In this document: positions 46,766 through 58,205 of the stretch, piece after piece
Position numbering within the stretch: position 1 is the stretch's first letter
Layout of the letters: each line of letters opens with the position of its first letter
Notes under the pieces: model-generated
The model's database searches: none
What the model was told of the DNA's origin: nothing
The model's input: the letters and a program-made list of their open reading frames with translations, nothing else
Translations under genes and position numbers: made by a program
From: Brachypterus glaber
Taxonomy: Eukaryota; Arthropoda; Insecta; Coleoptera; Kateretidae
Direction of reading: 5' to 3'
Length of the DNA stretch: 64,000 nucleotides
Assembly: GCA_958510825.1 (NCBI GenBank)
Contig: OY294044.1
Span: 106,058,893-106,122,892, forward strand

Positions 46766-47265
46766 GGGTGTAAACTCTCTAACTCCATTTCTACATGAGA
46801 TATCGACTTGCGGTTTTTTGCATATTGTTTCTTATCGTAAAAATAGGGTAAAACTCCTATTTTTAGCGTTTTTTGTTTATAATTAAGGCAATTATTATTG
46901 TATTTGGTTAATTTAGCACTTATATAAAAGATAATTTTAAATTGGTCAAAAATTTTTATAAACAACGTTTTCCTAAAATGCAGTGTTTTCGAGATATTGT
47001 CGTTTAAAGCAGTAAAAGGTTTTTTAGCATATCTCACATATTTATAACCCGATTTCAAAAAATTAATTTTAAATAAAAGCTCTTTTTATGTCCTATAAAA
47101 AATGTTATATACAGTTTTTTGCTAGAATATAATGTTTTATAGATACAGAATTTAAAATCAAACAAAACACCTAGTTTGAAATTCGCAAACTAGATGGCTC
47201 TAGTGTACAATAGTGCCAGCCAAGAACAGGGTGCTTGCAACGTTTCATCTAGCTTTAGTTTGCAA
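46533..47265 (-). repeat. Dispersed repeat, copy 2, with insertion
   Basis: Reverse-orientation copy of 11753-12045, split by about 450 bp (46590-47030) that includes the (GTCC)n/(GTCT)n array at 46676-46765. Confidence 0.75.
46676..46765. repeat. (GTCC)n then (GTCT)n microsatellite
   Basis: Tetranucleotide array that switches from GTCC to GTCT units. Related to the GTCTGTCCG blocks of the dispersed families. Confidence 0.95.
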
Positions 47266-47602
47266 TTATGTCCGTAATTATATCATAAAGTGCCTACTTT
47301 AATGTTTGGCAATTAAAACTATGTAATTTGTAAAAAAAACACAAGTACAAGACTTTCTTATAGGACACACGAATGCACTACGAGAAAGTATGGTCATTTG
47401 ACCGAAAAAAGGAAAATCAACTCACAATAAACATTCATTGTAGGTACATAATTTTTAATAAACTGCACTTTCTTTGTGTCCACTGATTTATTAGGCATCT
47501 TGGTTAATAATTACTTAAATCCTGTTTACCTATATGAAATAAACTAAATAGTATTTATATAAAACATTTTACTATTCCTTAAAACGACTTTTGTTTGATT
47601 AA

Positions 47603-47687
47603 CGCAGTCGTCCCTCCGAAGTGACTGATCGATTTCGTGCTTTTTAGCACTCTTCAGAGCCACATATCCGTAGTAGGGACAACTACG
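47603..47687 (-). ncRNA. Hammerhead ribozyme, array 2 unit 1
   Basis: Minimal form 47621-47663, core and helices unchanged. One base at 47669 breaks a pair in the outer CCGA/UCGG part of helix I. Confidence 0.87.
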
Positions 47688-48038
47688 AAAATCAAATCCT
47701 TTCCATATATCTCTATATAGAGTTTAAAAATCGTTGTAAGGAAAAGCAAAAACAGCTAGCGACATCTACTGCTAAAAGCAGAGACTGGATAAACCTATCG
47801 ACAGTCCAAAAAAGGAAGCAGTTATTGGTTTCAAGAACCTATTGCATGCTGTCGATAGGGGGCAGATTAATCAATGCCACGGTGGACATTGCCGCCAATT
47901 GAATCCTAAACGCTAGGAGGTCACCTTTTACAGTGGTATCTGAATTAATAAACTAAATTAAATTGTTTGATATTTACAAATTTAAAAAATCTATATAAAA
48001 CATTTTACTATTCCTTAAAACGACTTTTGTTTGATTAA

Positions 48039-48123
48039 CGCAGTCGTCCCTCCGAAGTGACTGATCGATTTCGTGCTTTTTAGCACTCTTCAGAGCCACA
48101 TATCGGTAGTAGGGACAACTACG
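48039..48123 (-). ncRNA. Hammerhead ribozyme, array 2 unit 2
   Basis: Minimal form 48057-48099, identical to array 1 across the whole structured span. Confidence 0.88.
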
Positions 48124-48500
48124 AAAATCAAATCCTTTCCATATATCTCTATATAGAGTTTAAAAATCGTTGTAAGGAAAAGCAAAAACAGCTAGCGACA
48201 TCTACTGCTAAAAGCAGAGACTGGATAAACCTATCGACAGTCCAAAAGAGGAAGCAGTTATTGGTTTCAAGAACCTATTGCACGCTGTCGAAATAGTATT
48301 TGCCTAAATAATACTACCATGAAAAAAAGGTAGAAACGCTAGGACATTTTCTATTAGAATTCAAAGGTTTTGAAAGGAAATTTCCTATTTGTGGATTTTT
48401 TTATATAAACCACAATTAGGGAAGACGCATAATTTTTTATAAATTGCACTTTATTTGTGTCCATTTATTTATTAATCTTTGTTAATAATTACTTATTTAT

Positions 48501-48635
48501 TACTCCCTATAAACTGGTTCGAAAGTCAGTATAAGCCGGCGGTTCCCTCTACTACTAGCCCACACAAGTCCTGGACTTAGGAGATGCTTAATTAAGTCGA
48601 ATTGTATGAGGTTAAACAAACATGTAAAACATGTA
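48501..48635 (+). mobile_element. SINE copy lacking the tRNA head
   Basis: Matches the 3' body of the SINE at 1351-1634 (GCCGGCGGTTCCCTCTACTA, ACTAGCCCACACAAGTCC) and ends AAACATGTAAAACATG. The 5' part is missing. Confidence 0.75.
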
Positions 48636-49340
48636 TGTTAGTAGGTACTTAATAAAAATATAAGTAACTATTTAATAAAAATATCTGTGTACGTAATAAA
48701 AATCACATGTTAAACTAACAATTTGTTTAAATCACTTATAAGTATTATAGGTATTTAGTTTACGTAAATTTACTTTAATTATTAATATTTGAAAATGTCA
48801 TATTTAACGTTAAAATTCACTTAGGTAACACTATTTGCTCTAACTAATAATAATTATTAAATATGTGTGCAGTGTTAAATTAAAATTCTATAAATTTCTG
48901 TTTTAAGATGTTAAAATCATTTATAAAGCAGAAAATTAATAGAGGTCCCATAATTGAACCTTGTGGAACACCAAATATAGCTAACAAGTATATATGCGTT
49001 CTCAAGTTTTAGTTTCTTGACGAGAAAAACTGCATTCGGAAATCGTAAGAGTGTAGTCTGAGTATTTAAAAACCCTTGAGAGAAAAATTCCAACTGACAC
49101 CTGTTTGAAAAAATAGGATTTAAAAAGATACAAAGAGGCAAAAAGCTTTCTTGAAAGAAGGGTATCGTTTTAAATAGGAGTTTTGGGCTAAATAAGAAAA
49201 ATATGTTTTTGTTTAAAAAAAGTGCAAAATGATGAAAAGAAATGATAAAAAACTGTGTTATTTGTTGATAAAGAACAAAATGAAAAAAAAAAAATAAAAA
49301 CTCAGGAATTATTTGTTATCGTAAACCCGACAACGTCGCA
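48636..49340. other. AT-rich intergenic
   Basis: No gene, TIR pair or tandem array seen. Confidence 0.4.
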
Positions 49341-50632
49341 TTATTCTTGCGCTAAATGTGACTTTTCATCAACATACTGAAAAAATGCAATATTTTTTGT
49401 TTATTTACAAAACCAACATAAATACGTTTAGGTAGAATGTATAATAAAAACACTGTACAATATTAATTAAATATACTTATTCTTAAATAATATATTTAAT
49501 TAATATTAAAAGTTAAAAGTCTATGTATAACTTTTTCATAATCTAGTTTTAAATCATATCATGGAAAACCTCAAAAATAACTCCATAATCGTACTGAAAC
49601 TTAAGAAGCTAGTCACATAGGTCCAGCCTAATTACACATTGAATTATAGCATCCCAGGTATATAGATGATGTTGATAGAGTAAATTATTATAAGGAAATT
49701 GTATACACATTATACGATTTCCAATGGATAGGGGGCTCTGCCGGGCTTCTCTCTGTCTTTATTTTTGGCCTTTCCCTTCCGGATAATTAGCCAAGCCGGG
49801 CTTCTCAAGACCACGGACACGGATTAAAGGAATATATTCTTCGCTTAATCTGCAATTTCGTATTTAGAATCTATCTGTTTCAATCTGTGATTGTTTCAAT
49901 TACTGATTGATTTTAAATCCGATTTTTTTATAGGGTTATAGCGTTTTTAATGGTTTTAATTTAGAAAAAGCTAATATCCTAGGATATTATTCTTGCGCTA
50001 AATGTGACTTTTCATCAACATACTGAAAAAATGCAATATTTTTTGTTTATTTACAAAACCAACATAAATACGTTTAGGTAGAATGTATAATAAAAACACT
50101 GTACAATATTAATTAAATATACTTATTCTTAAATAATATATTTAATTAATATTAAAAGTTAAAAGTCTATGTATAACTTTTTCATAATCTAGTTTTAAAT
50201 CATATCATGGAAAACCTCAAAAATAACTCCATAATCGTACTGAAACTTAAGAAGCTAGGTCCAGCCTAATTACACATTGAATTATAGCATCCCAGGTATA
50301 TAGATGATGTTGATAGAGTAAATTATTATAAGGAAATTGTATACACATTATACGATTTCCAATGGATAGGGGGCTCTGCCGGGCTTCTCTCTCTCTCTTT
50401 ATTTTTGGCCTTTCCCTTCCGGATAATTAGCCAAGCCGGGCTTCTCAAGACCACGGACACGGATTAAAGGAATATATTCTTCGCTTAATCTGCAATTTCG
50501 TATTTAGAATCTATCTGTTTCAATCTGTGATTGTTTCAATTACTGATTGATTTTAAATCCGATTTTTTTATAGGGTTATAGCGTTTTTAATGGTTTTAAT
50601 TTAGAAAAAGCTAATATCCTAGGATATTATTT
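49341..50632. repeat. Tandem duplication of about 640 bp
   Basis: 49341-49986 is repeated at 49987-50632 (offset 646, then 638 after an 8-bp indel near 49615). The duplicated block includes flanking DNA and the left part of a CCCAGGTAGC element. Confidence 0.9.
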
Positions 50633-50865
50633 AAATATTAAAGTAACAGTAACGGCATCCATAAGATATTAGATATAACAGGAATGTGGATTTATGATGT
50701 CACAAACACGTTATTTTCGGGATGTCATTGTGTGATGTTATTAGGGGCGGACTTAGGACATCCCCACCATGCTACATTCTTGTTAAATGAGACTACAATC
50801 TTAACATCACATGTCACATATTAACGTGGCTTTCACGTGAATGTCATGTTATTTTGCTACCTGGG
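50291..50865. mobile_element. CCCAGGTAGC element, copy 3, AT duplication
   Basis: CCCAGGTA at 50291 jumps directly into the interior of the family (a deletion of the left arm) and ends GCTACCTGGG at 50865. AT flanks both ends. The left part is duplicated at 49653-49986. Like copy 4 it has a TCTCTTTATTTTTGGCC insert between two GCCGGGCTTCTC repeats, absent in copies 1 and 2. Confidence 0.85.
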
Positions 50866-51294
50866 ATATTAAATCCGTAAAAACTAATAAAACAGAAAAA
50901 TATTTTAATATTATAGTCAAGAGCAGTGAGTACAAAACATACCCACTTGGGCCCCACTGTAGTAGTTAATGTGCAAAGTTATTTTTATTTTGACGAGATG
51001 ACATTTGACACAAAAAGTTTCGTGCAATGTTGCCAAATCGTACATTGACATATGTCAAAATTCTTAATTAAAATAATTAATTAAAGTATGTTCCGGGATG
51101 TAAAAAGGGCTGACATTTTGGCTAAGTATTTATTTTTCATGTATCTGTAAGCATGTAAAGGCTTATCGTTGCAGGTGATTTAACCCAAAATGCGATACCC
51201 TTCTTTCTCAAACGCAACTGGCTCCACAGAAAAAAAGTTTGTTTGTAATGGGTTAATTAAATTGGAAATATAGAAAACTTGTTTTTTTTTTCAG
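50866..51294. other. Region upstream of the host gene's first coding exon
   Basis: A pyrimidine tract and TCAG at 51291-51294 look like a 3' splice site, so the transcript probably has an untranslated exon upstream that I cannot place. No TATA box is convincing. Confidence 0.4.
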
Positions 51295-51452
51295 ATTTTT
51301 CCAGAAGGGGCACCGTGAGTGCCGCAACGTGGAGGTGGCCGAGGCTTGAGGCCCGGTATGCCTGCCATTCGGCTTTTCGGCAGGAAATGGCTAGCTGCTT
51401 CGGATGATCTCGTTATCCCGGGACTTTTTGAAATATCTGTTAGAATATTATG
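51295..51452 (+). CDS. DAGL-like exon 1, coding from 51358
   Basis: Acceptor TTTTTTTTTCAG before 51295, 63 bases of leader, then 31 codons plus two bases (TG) before the donor GTAAGT at 51453. The start is supported by family alignment: FGRKW and [11 protein letters not shown]. Confidence 0.88.
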
Positions 51453-54400
51453 GTAAGTTTGGACTTTTCCTTTTTGTTGAATTGTTTTTTTATGTTTGGG
51501 ATTTAAAAGACATTTTTTAGCGACGAATATTTTCAAGTTTTTAAACAATTTTCTAAAATTTCAGTACGAAATTAAAAAAAAAAATATATTCATAGTTTTT
51601 AAAACCGTACTCCGTCTGGTTAAAATTGATATTCGACCATTGAGGTAGAGAGGGGAGAGCGCCATTCGACCAGGCTGCGCGTGGACAAACTGTGCCGACA
51701 AGTGAGCTTTGTTTTGCAAATTTGAGTTTGCGCAGTTACTTCGACTTTGATTTTTAAACTAACTAATTTAGTTCACATTTTCAAAGAATTAGAGTGGGGG
51801 AAACAGGAATTCTGTCTGACCGAGTGGCTATCTTTGTGTATTTTGAAGTGCGGAAGACCGTTAGAACAGAATTTTAGAGAGAGATGGATAGATGCGCGAA
51901 TCAAAATCGGCACAAGAAATTTAAACGGCTCTGGAACTCCCCACTCTACCTCAGTGTATTCGACAGATATTTGACAGCAGACAGATGATGTTCTCCGATC
52001 TTTGTTCTGTGTGGGTGTTCTGTGGTTCTGTGACTCAACAATTGAGTTAGATCTGTGTTTTGTTACTCAACAATTGGATCTCAACTGAATTTATTGCTAT
52101 CGAAGAAAGGTTTTAGAATGTTTTGAGGTTATGTTATTCACAGCATGATGTCAGTTTTGCGATACATTGAATGTGTGACGTAGCACAAGAAAATATTTTA
52201 AAAAGTTTTTTAATATCTAACGAAAAATATTAAACGCTAAAAAATGTCTAAAACGCCCAGACACGTAAAAAAAGCAATAAATTTTTTTCGATTTTTTTAC
52301 TAACGTAAGACTTTCCCTGGAGAAAATAAAATTTCTTTTACATTTTTTTTAATTTTGATTTTTTTATTTTTTTTTACGGTTTTGATTTTAATTAACCTAG
52401 GTCTAGAAGGGAAAGTATTATTTTATTGACAGCAGTTTTTTTTATTGCAGGCTAGTCCTTATAGTCTGCGTCTACCTAAAATACTACATATACACGTGGG
52501 AATGTTCAAAAGGTGGCGACTACGTGAGGGCCTACATCATAGGCATGATGGCCCTCCTCTCCGTAGTGATCATGGTCCTCGCGGCATTGGTTAACCGAAG
52601 CGCAAAAGGATCCATTACCGACGTGGAGGCCAGAAAAGCCGTACCTCCCATCCTCCTCGTCAAATTATTCTTAATCATCCCTGAGACTGTTTTAAATGTT
52701 TTTGGCACCATGTGGGCCTTTTGTAGTGACCTGGTGGTTTGTCCCTACGAGGGGCATTTTTCTAGAACTGTGATCGAAGGTAATTATCATAAAATTACAG
52801 TTTGACAGGTCTAAAAAACTTGTTTTCGCTTGCATGAAACTCGAACCAATTAAATAACGTGAAGCGTACGCACGATGTCATCTCCAGTATTTTATTGGTT
52901 GTAATTAGGCACATTTTAGAAAACAAGTTTTTCTAGACTTGCGAGAGTGTAGTACATAGTCATTATCAGGGTATCCCTTAGGAATTTATGGACCAACGTT
53001 AGATGTTCTACATGTTAACAATTTTTAACATTAAGGCCCGGTTGTACAAACCTGGTTTAACTTTGAGCATAGTTCCTTTACCCCCGGACAACATTCATAA
53101 AATCATGAGAGCATCATGTTATGATTTTCACGTTTTGTACTCATACGAACATCATGATGAGCACATCTCATGATTTTGTGATCATGTTGTGAGTTTGTTA
53201 TGAGGTGTATACATTTAACGTTAAATCATTAAATGATGCCATAATGATTTCCACGTGAAATAGCAAATGTTGCCCGGGACTCGATTGAGAACGATTGCCG
53301 AATACTACAGGCTCCTGTATTGTTTCAATTTCAGTGCACTTGACAGCGTTATGCGATAGGTGGCGCCACATGTTATTTTCTACCACTAACTAAACTTTTT
53401 AAACGAATAAAGGAATACTAGTATTAAAATGCAGCTGTCTTTATAAAGATATACTACTGGTAATAACTAGTTATTAACTTACTGGTCAGCTAATTCGATA
53501 CACATTATCGGATTGGTATGGTCGTATATATTTGGAGGCTTTAGTCTAGAGGAATTAGTGCCCCCAGTCACCTTGGAGAACATTCCCACTGGAAAGTTCC
53601 CAGTGGGAAAATCCCGGTGTCCTCAACACAGAACACCCAAGATGTTGAAAATGGATTTATGTGGGGGTGTATGTCTAGGGGGTGTTGATTTTTTCGTTAT
53701 TTTTTTTGGTATCTCTTCGCGTTTTCAAGATATGAGCAAAAAGGTGTGTTTCTTTTTTTTTAATTTTAAATTTCGCGGTCAATTTAAATTTCGCGGTTAA
53801 TTTAAAATTTGCGCATGCGCATTACGTAGACCGCTGCTAGATCTTCATGACATGATCTCGTAATGACTTTACAATGAGGAGTCATCTGTATGCGTTCATG
53901 AACTCAGAAAATCATTACATGATGTCATAATGACTTACACGTGAAATAGCAAATGTTGTCCGGGCCATTGAAACAAATGACAGTTGAGCTAGGTTCAAAT
54001 TTGAGCGAGGTTTGTACAACCGGGCCTAAAAGACTATTATTATATTATTCACAGCACCAGCGCTAGAATAATATACGGTAGTTCCGAATTTTCAAAAAAA
54101 AAATCAAAAATCGTCCCAGACAAAAAAAATTTGGATATAAATTTGTTCTAAAAATGCAATATACTATTTACTATGAATAATATATAATGGAATGCTTAGA
54201 ATTACATATCTTCACGGCTTGTTTTTTATTAAAGCTATACTTTCTTTATAAATTGTTAAGCCGATTTACTTGGCATAGGTCTTTGTGCCCACTCCAAGCT
54301 ACATTTATAGCAATAAGCTTATTTTTAAAACACTTTTGTTAAAAATGGATAATAGTTATTTTTGGTACCATTATTTTCATAGAAAACGCTCACATCACAG

Positions 54401-55936
54401 AACCCTGAGGTACCTCAACATTTTAAATTTTTAGTTGTGGTATATGTACTTTACTAAGATTGACACTGACATTTTCCGTAATAATTAAGTAAGTTTAAAG
54501 TACAGTCTATATTATATAGTGCAAGTCCTATAACTGTCTTTAAGCATATATGCTTATAAGCAAAAAGGTTAACAAATTTTATTATAAATGATATTTATAC
54601 AGTATGTCTCCAGATAGAGTTACAAAGAGGAATTTATTTTTTATTTTTGATTTGATCTCAAAAAAAGTCACTCTTTATAACTTGCCCTGCTTGATTTTAA
54701 ACTCACAAAACACTAAGCGCTTTTTGTACAACTCTTATGGTTCATGGGATAATGTTTTTTTCTTCAAAATAGTGTCTTCAAAAATATAAAGAAAAAAAAA
54801 AACATCATCAAAAGTGACTTATTTTAAGATATCAAAAATAAAAAAATCTTCTTTGTAATTCTAACCGTTGGTTTGTGTAATTTGGTGTAATTTTTGCGTG
54901 CCAAGCCTCAATGATGGCCTGTCGTAATTCTTCAGCATTATGACCCAGGAAAGTTAGTTTCTTCCCTCGCTCTGACTCCGGTATGGAAAGGGTTTTCCCG
55001 CAGATAATTCATTAATTGCATATCTTCTTCTGCACTACTCATTCTACTTCGAACAGAACCCCGCTTTCTGCTAATCTGTCCAGTTTCCTCAAGTTTTTTC
55101 TTTGCTCGCATTATAGTGCTGTTTGCAACATTTAATTCAGTGGCTATTTCACGTACACTTATCCCGTCATTTATTCTTGCTGTTATAATACATTTTTGAT
55201 AATTTGTAAGCTGCGGCATAACTAATGTGAATTATTTTGACAAGTAATGTCATAATAATATTTGACAAATAAATGTCAAAGAGACCTTGATAAAGTTCAA
55301 TATAATCTGTAACATTTTTAGGTGTAAGCGTTTATTATGAAAACGATGGTACTAGTGGGTAAAGTAAGATATTGCCCTCTCGAAAATTAACCTGCTTGGC
55401 TGACGCCTCGCAGGTTAATTTTCTCATGGGCAATATCGGTTTACCCATGAGTGCCATACAAGGTTTTATCCAATAAATAGCTTAGGAATTCATATTTTTA
55501 TTAAAAATTTTAATGACATTTACAAGAAAATAATTTGACAAGTGACAGTTGAGTGGGTAAAATAAATAATTATCCACTCAATAAAGTAAAAGCCACGCGG
55601 GGGTTATTATTGAGTTTATCTATTTAAAATAAAGCTGGTAATTGTCTTATCATCTGTATGTATTGGATAAAATATTTTTTTTTCTAAATTTCTTAGTGCA
55701 CGTCATGACGTTAAAACTTTTAAAAATTAGATTCACATAATTGTTTTTTTTTAGCTTTGGTAGTATTTAATTGGGCACTTTTTGGCCTAGCAATATTTGG
55801 ATTAGCATTAGTTTTTGACCCGCTGGGGTCGAGGAGATACCACGACGTACAAGAAACTCCCAGTGCAGGCGAGTCACTTCGCCATAGGAAAGTTACTAGC
55901 ATATGGAAGAGAAGGTTTAGATGGGCATTCTGCTGG
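51358..55936 (+). CDS. Diacylglycerol lipase beta-like, N-terminal exons 1-3 (partial)
   Basis: sn1-specific diacylglycerol lipases hydrolyse diacylglycerol to 2-monoacylglycerol (for example 2-AG) at the membrane; the fly member is inaE. Three exons (51358-51452, 52451-52779, 55755-55936) join in phase to 606 nt, residues 1-202. ATG at 51358 opens [19 protein letters not shown], closely matching the start of vertebrate DAGLB (FGR-W--ASDDLV). Membrane segments are about 22-46, 59-79, 97-121 and 143-165, followed by the family VFDPLG. Introns are GT/AG, 998 and 2975 bp. The lipase domain (GHSLG serine) is not in the window, so at least 8 kb of intron follows. DAGLA is the alternative but fits less well. 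The name is firm at family level only. Confidence 0.9.
51638..51956. mobile_element. hAT-type MITE in intron 1
   Basis: TIRs CATTGAGGTAGAGAGGGGAG and, inverted, CACTGAGGTAGAGTGGGGAG. The 8-bp TATTCGAC lies directly outside both ends (51630-51637, 51957-51964). An 8-bp duplication with CA...TG ends is diagnostic of hAT. 319 bp, no transposase. The 75-residue ORF at 51747 is incidental. Confidence 0.9.
52451..52779 (+). CDS. DAGL-like exon 2
   Basis: Acceptor TTATTGCAG, donor GTAATT at 52780. It encodes residues 32-141 with the second and third membrane segments, the NRSAKGSI link and the short GTMWAF stretch that aligns with GAAWVA in vertebrate DAGLB. Phase 2 in, phase 1 out. Confidence 0.9.
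53035..54026. mobile_element. PIF/Harbinger-like TIR element in intron 2
   Basis: GGCCCGGTTGTACAAACC at 53035 and its complement ending at 54026, flanked by TAA on both sides (53032-53034, 54027-54029). GGCCCGGTTG ends with a TWA-type duplication are usual for Harbinger. A second pair of ends (CCCGGACAACATT near 53083, AATGTTGCCCGGG at 53265-53279) suggests an element nested in it. About 53505-53815 is a further insertion with an incidental ORF. Confidence 0.8.
54042..54221 (+). repeat. AGCGC/GCGCT family, short copy
   Basis: Both ends present (TATTATTCACAGCACCAGCG; GGAATGCTTAGAATTACATA...CACGGCTTG), middle deleted. Confidence 0.65.
54598..55290 (-). mobile_element. Tc1-like transposon, internally deleted
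   Basis: Only the two ends of a Tc1-type transposase gene remain (54838-55219). ACAGTATGTCTCCAGATAG at 54598 is a likely 3' terminal repeat. The 5' terminal repeat is not recognised, so the right boundary is approximate. Confidence 0.65.
54838..55219 (-). pseudogene. Tc1-like transposase, N- and C-terminal remnants
   Basis: From the ATG at 55217-55219 it reads [20 protein letters not shown], a helix-turn-helix ([20 protein letters not shown]), then a basic link and NYLRENPFH...AREETNFPG, the usual Tc1/Tc3 DNA-binding half. After NFPG the frame stops. The minus strand in another frame reads [20 protein letters not shown], a usual Tc1 C-terminus. The catalytic DDE core is deleted between them. 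It cannot encode a working transposase. Confidence 0.8.
55347..55450. repeat. Nested hairpin with GC-rich tip
   Basis: ACTAGTGGGTAAA, then GATATTGCCC pairs with GGGCAATATC and GAAAATTAACCTGC pairs with GCAGGTTAATTTTC, with tip TTGGCTGACGCCTC. About 100 bp. Confidence 0.6.
55755..55936 (+). CDS. DAGL-like exon 3
   Basis: Acceptor TTTTTTTAG, donor GTAAAT at 55937. It completes codon 142 and encodes to residue 202: membrane segment [20 protein letters not shown] and a basic stretch ending [11 protein letters not shown], which aligns with the segment before the lipase domain. It ends in phase 0. Confidence 0.9.
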
Positions 55937-56309
55937 GTAAATATATTATTCTTATTAAAACATATTTATATTTGAGTTATCTCGTTCTTATTTTTATTAA
56001 ATTTGCGGTTCTTGGGTGTTGGAAACGTATAAAAAAACACAATATGGTTTGCCGACTAGTTTCGTTTATTGTATATAAACTTTCTCAAGGCTGTAAAACA
56101 AAACAAAAAATGTTTTAGGTACAAAACATAACTTTTCTATGTAATTTCTGGGGACCGCAAAATAAATAAAACATCTTTATTTGACCCAATTAATTAATTA
56201 ATATGAACCATGACGTTGGATAAATATGATTATTAAAAAATCGCAAAACGTAGGGTAATGCTTTTATTTAATGGTGTAAGCGGCATTTCTTTACTCCTTT
56301 TATATTATA

Positions 56310-56788
56310 TTAAAGTACTAGTTTTATAACACCCTATTTTAGCGCACAAGTTAAAGTATTAGTACGCTAAAAACGTGCTATGAAACGAGTGCTTTATATA
56401 ATTTTTTCTATTTTGCTCTAAAATTAAAAAAAAAAACATTTAAATTGATGATCGATTTAGGGATTTTTGTTTTGGGTTGGCATCACAATTTTCGCAATGT
56501 TTGAAATTCATAGAACAAACGATATTTTGATCTTTTATAGTCGGCTCTTCTCTTTTTCACTGCAAGTAACCAAGTCACAGTTTTAACACGGTAAAAATTA
56601 GCTTAAAACACTATTTCGTAGAAAACTAAACTTAAAAGCGGTGTTGACATTTGCACGGAAAACGCCAAGTGATATTCTTTTGTCCTGTCTTGCCAACCCA
56701 AAATAAACAAAAGTACTAACCTCTTATAGGCCTATAAGAACACGCAAAATGCGTGTGATTATGAGCTTATAAGAGTCACAAAATAGAA
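56310..56788 (-). mobile_element. 500-bp element with terminal hairpin, copy with deleted tip
   Basis: Reverse-orientation copy of 33463-33972. The hairpin tip is missing (ATTTTAGCGCACAAG joins directly to AGTATTAGTACGC). Confidence 0.65.
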
Positions 56789-56803
56789 AAAAATATTATT
56801 AAT

Positions 56804-56898
56804 ATCTGGGTTTCTTCACAAGGGTCCAGTTTAGAGCCCTTGTTCTTCCTAATATTTATTAATGATCTGTCTTTTTCATTGATCCTGACAAAATTATA
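56804..56898 (+). pseudogene. LINE reverse transcriptase fragment
   Basis: One reading frame gives SSQGSSLEPLFFLIFINDLS, the conserved palm motif of LINE reverse transcriptases (G-PQGS-L-PLLF--FINDL), for about 30 residues. It is cut on both sides by other elements. Confidence 0.75.
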
Positions 56899-58205
56899 AC
56901 TACAGTATTATTAATTTGAGCCATTTCGCCTCAATGATTATTTATATCGATAAAAAATCTAAATCAGAAAATAAAATTAAAATGTTCTTATCAGGCGCAC
57001 CTATTCCTAGATGTGCTGGTAAAGTATTGCGTTTAAAATAATACTTATCTGCTATATCTTCTTTACCTAAAAAATATTATTAGTCACCCAGGTAGCAAAA
57101 TAACATGACATTCACGTGAAAGCCACGTTAATATGTGACATGTGATGTTAAGATTGTAGTCTCATTTAACAAGAATGTAGCATGGTGGGGATGTCCTAAG
57201 TCCGCCCCTAATAACATCACACAATGACATCCCGAAAATAACGTGTTTGTGACATCATAAATCCACATTCCTGCTATATCTAATATCTTATGGATGCCGT
57301 TACTGTTACTTTAATATTTAAATAATATCCTAGGATATTAGCTCTTTCTAAATTAAAACCATTAAAAACGCTATAACCCTATAAAAAAATCGGATTTAAA
57401 ATCAATCAGTAATTGAAACAATCACAGATTGAAACAGATAGATTCTAAATACGAATTTGCAGATTAAGCGGAGAATATATTCCTTTAATCCGTGTCCGTG
57501 GTCTTGAGAAGCCCGGCTTGGCTAATTATCCGGAAGGGAAAGGCCAAAAATAAAGAGAGAGAGAAGCCCGGCAGAGCCCCCTATCCATTGGAAATCGTAT
57601 AATGTGTATACAATTTCCTTATAATAATTTACTCTATCAACATCATCTTATATCGATTTTTTTGCTTCGAACGTCGGTGAGAAGCAAAATAACATGACAT
57701 TCACGTGAAAGCCACGTTAATATGTGACATGCGATATATTCACAGCGTTGTTAATTATTTGTTATTAAATAACATGTTTGTCACGTCACACGTGTTACGT
57801 TGCAAATGTGATGTTAAATAGATGTTATTTTTCAATATTATGTGATGTTATGATTTAGTTTAAAAATACACCCTAAAGTGATGTTAATTTCTTGTAACAT
57901 AACATCCCTTGCTACCTGGGCAATACCTTACCAAAGTTTAAAAATTTTGCCTAAATAAAGAATTTTTAATAAAATTCTTAAAAATTAAATATTTTTAAAC
58001 TTTGGTAAGGTATTGACTAATAATATTTTTTAGGTAAAGAAGATATAGCAGATAAGTATTATTTTAAACGCAATACCTTACCAGCGCATCTAGAAATAGG
58101 TGCGCCTGATAAGAACATTTTAATTTTATTTTCTGTTTTAGATTTTTTATCGATATAAATAAGCATTGAGGCGAAATGGCTCAAATTAATAATACTGTAA
58201 ATATA
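56899..58205. mobile_element. Palindromic element hosting a CCCAGGTAGC element
   Basis: Arms 56899-57086 and about 58015-58205 pair (TTTGAGCCATTTCGCCTCAA; TTGAGGCGAAATGGCTCAAA). Between them are the nested element 57087-57920 and an inner hairpin ACCTTACCAAAGTTTAAA/TTTAAACTTTGGTAAGGT. Confidence 0.8.
57087..57920. mobile_element. CCCAGGTAGC element, copy 4, CA duplication
   Basis: Opposite orientation to copies 1-3, longest copy (834 bp), flanked by CA on both sides (57085-57086, 57921-57922). Both arms are complete, with the microsatellite-like insert seen in copy 3. Confidence 0.9.

Larger units (their letters stand above)
47557..48290 (-). mobile_element. Retrozyme array 2, 1.7 units, 11-bp duplication
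   Basis: Units start at 47559 and 47995 (436 bp). AAATAGTATTT flanks both ends (47546-47556, 48291-48301). The sense (minus) 3' end is the same position as in 14915-16380, preceded by two more bases. The 5' end is cut inside the unit at 48290. No inversion here. The units differ from array 1 by scattered single bases (for example at 47669), so this is a separate insertion from a related source. Confidence 0.87.

Noticed and set aside
46239..47058. ORFs of 76 and 108 residues
   Set aside because: They run through a dispersed repeat and its tetranucleotide array (DRQTDRQTDR is the repeat translated).
53513..53800. 95-residue ORF inside intron 2 as an extra exon of the lipase gene
   Set aside because: It lies inside a Harbinger-like element, and its sequence does not match the lipase family; exons 2 and 3 already join in frame.
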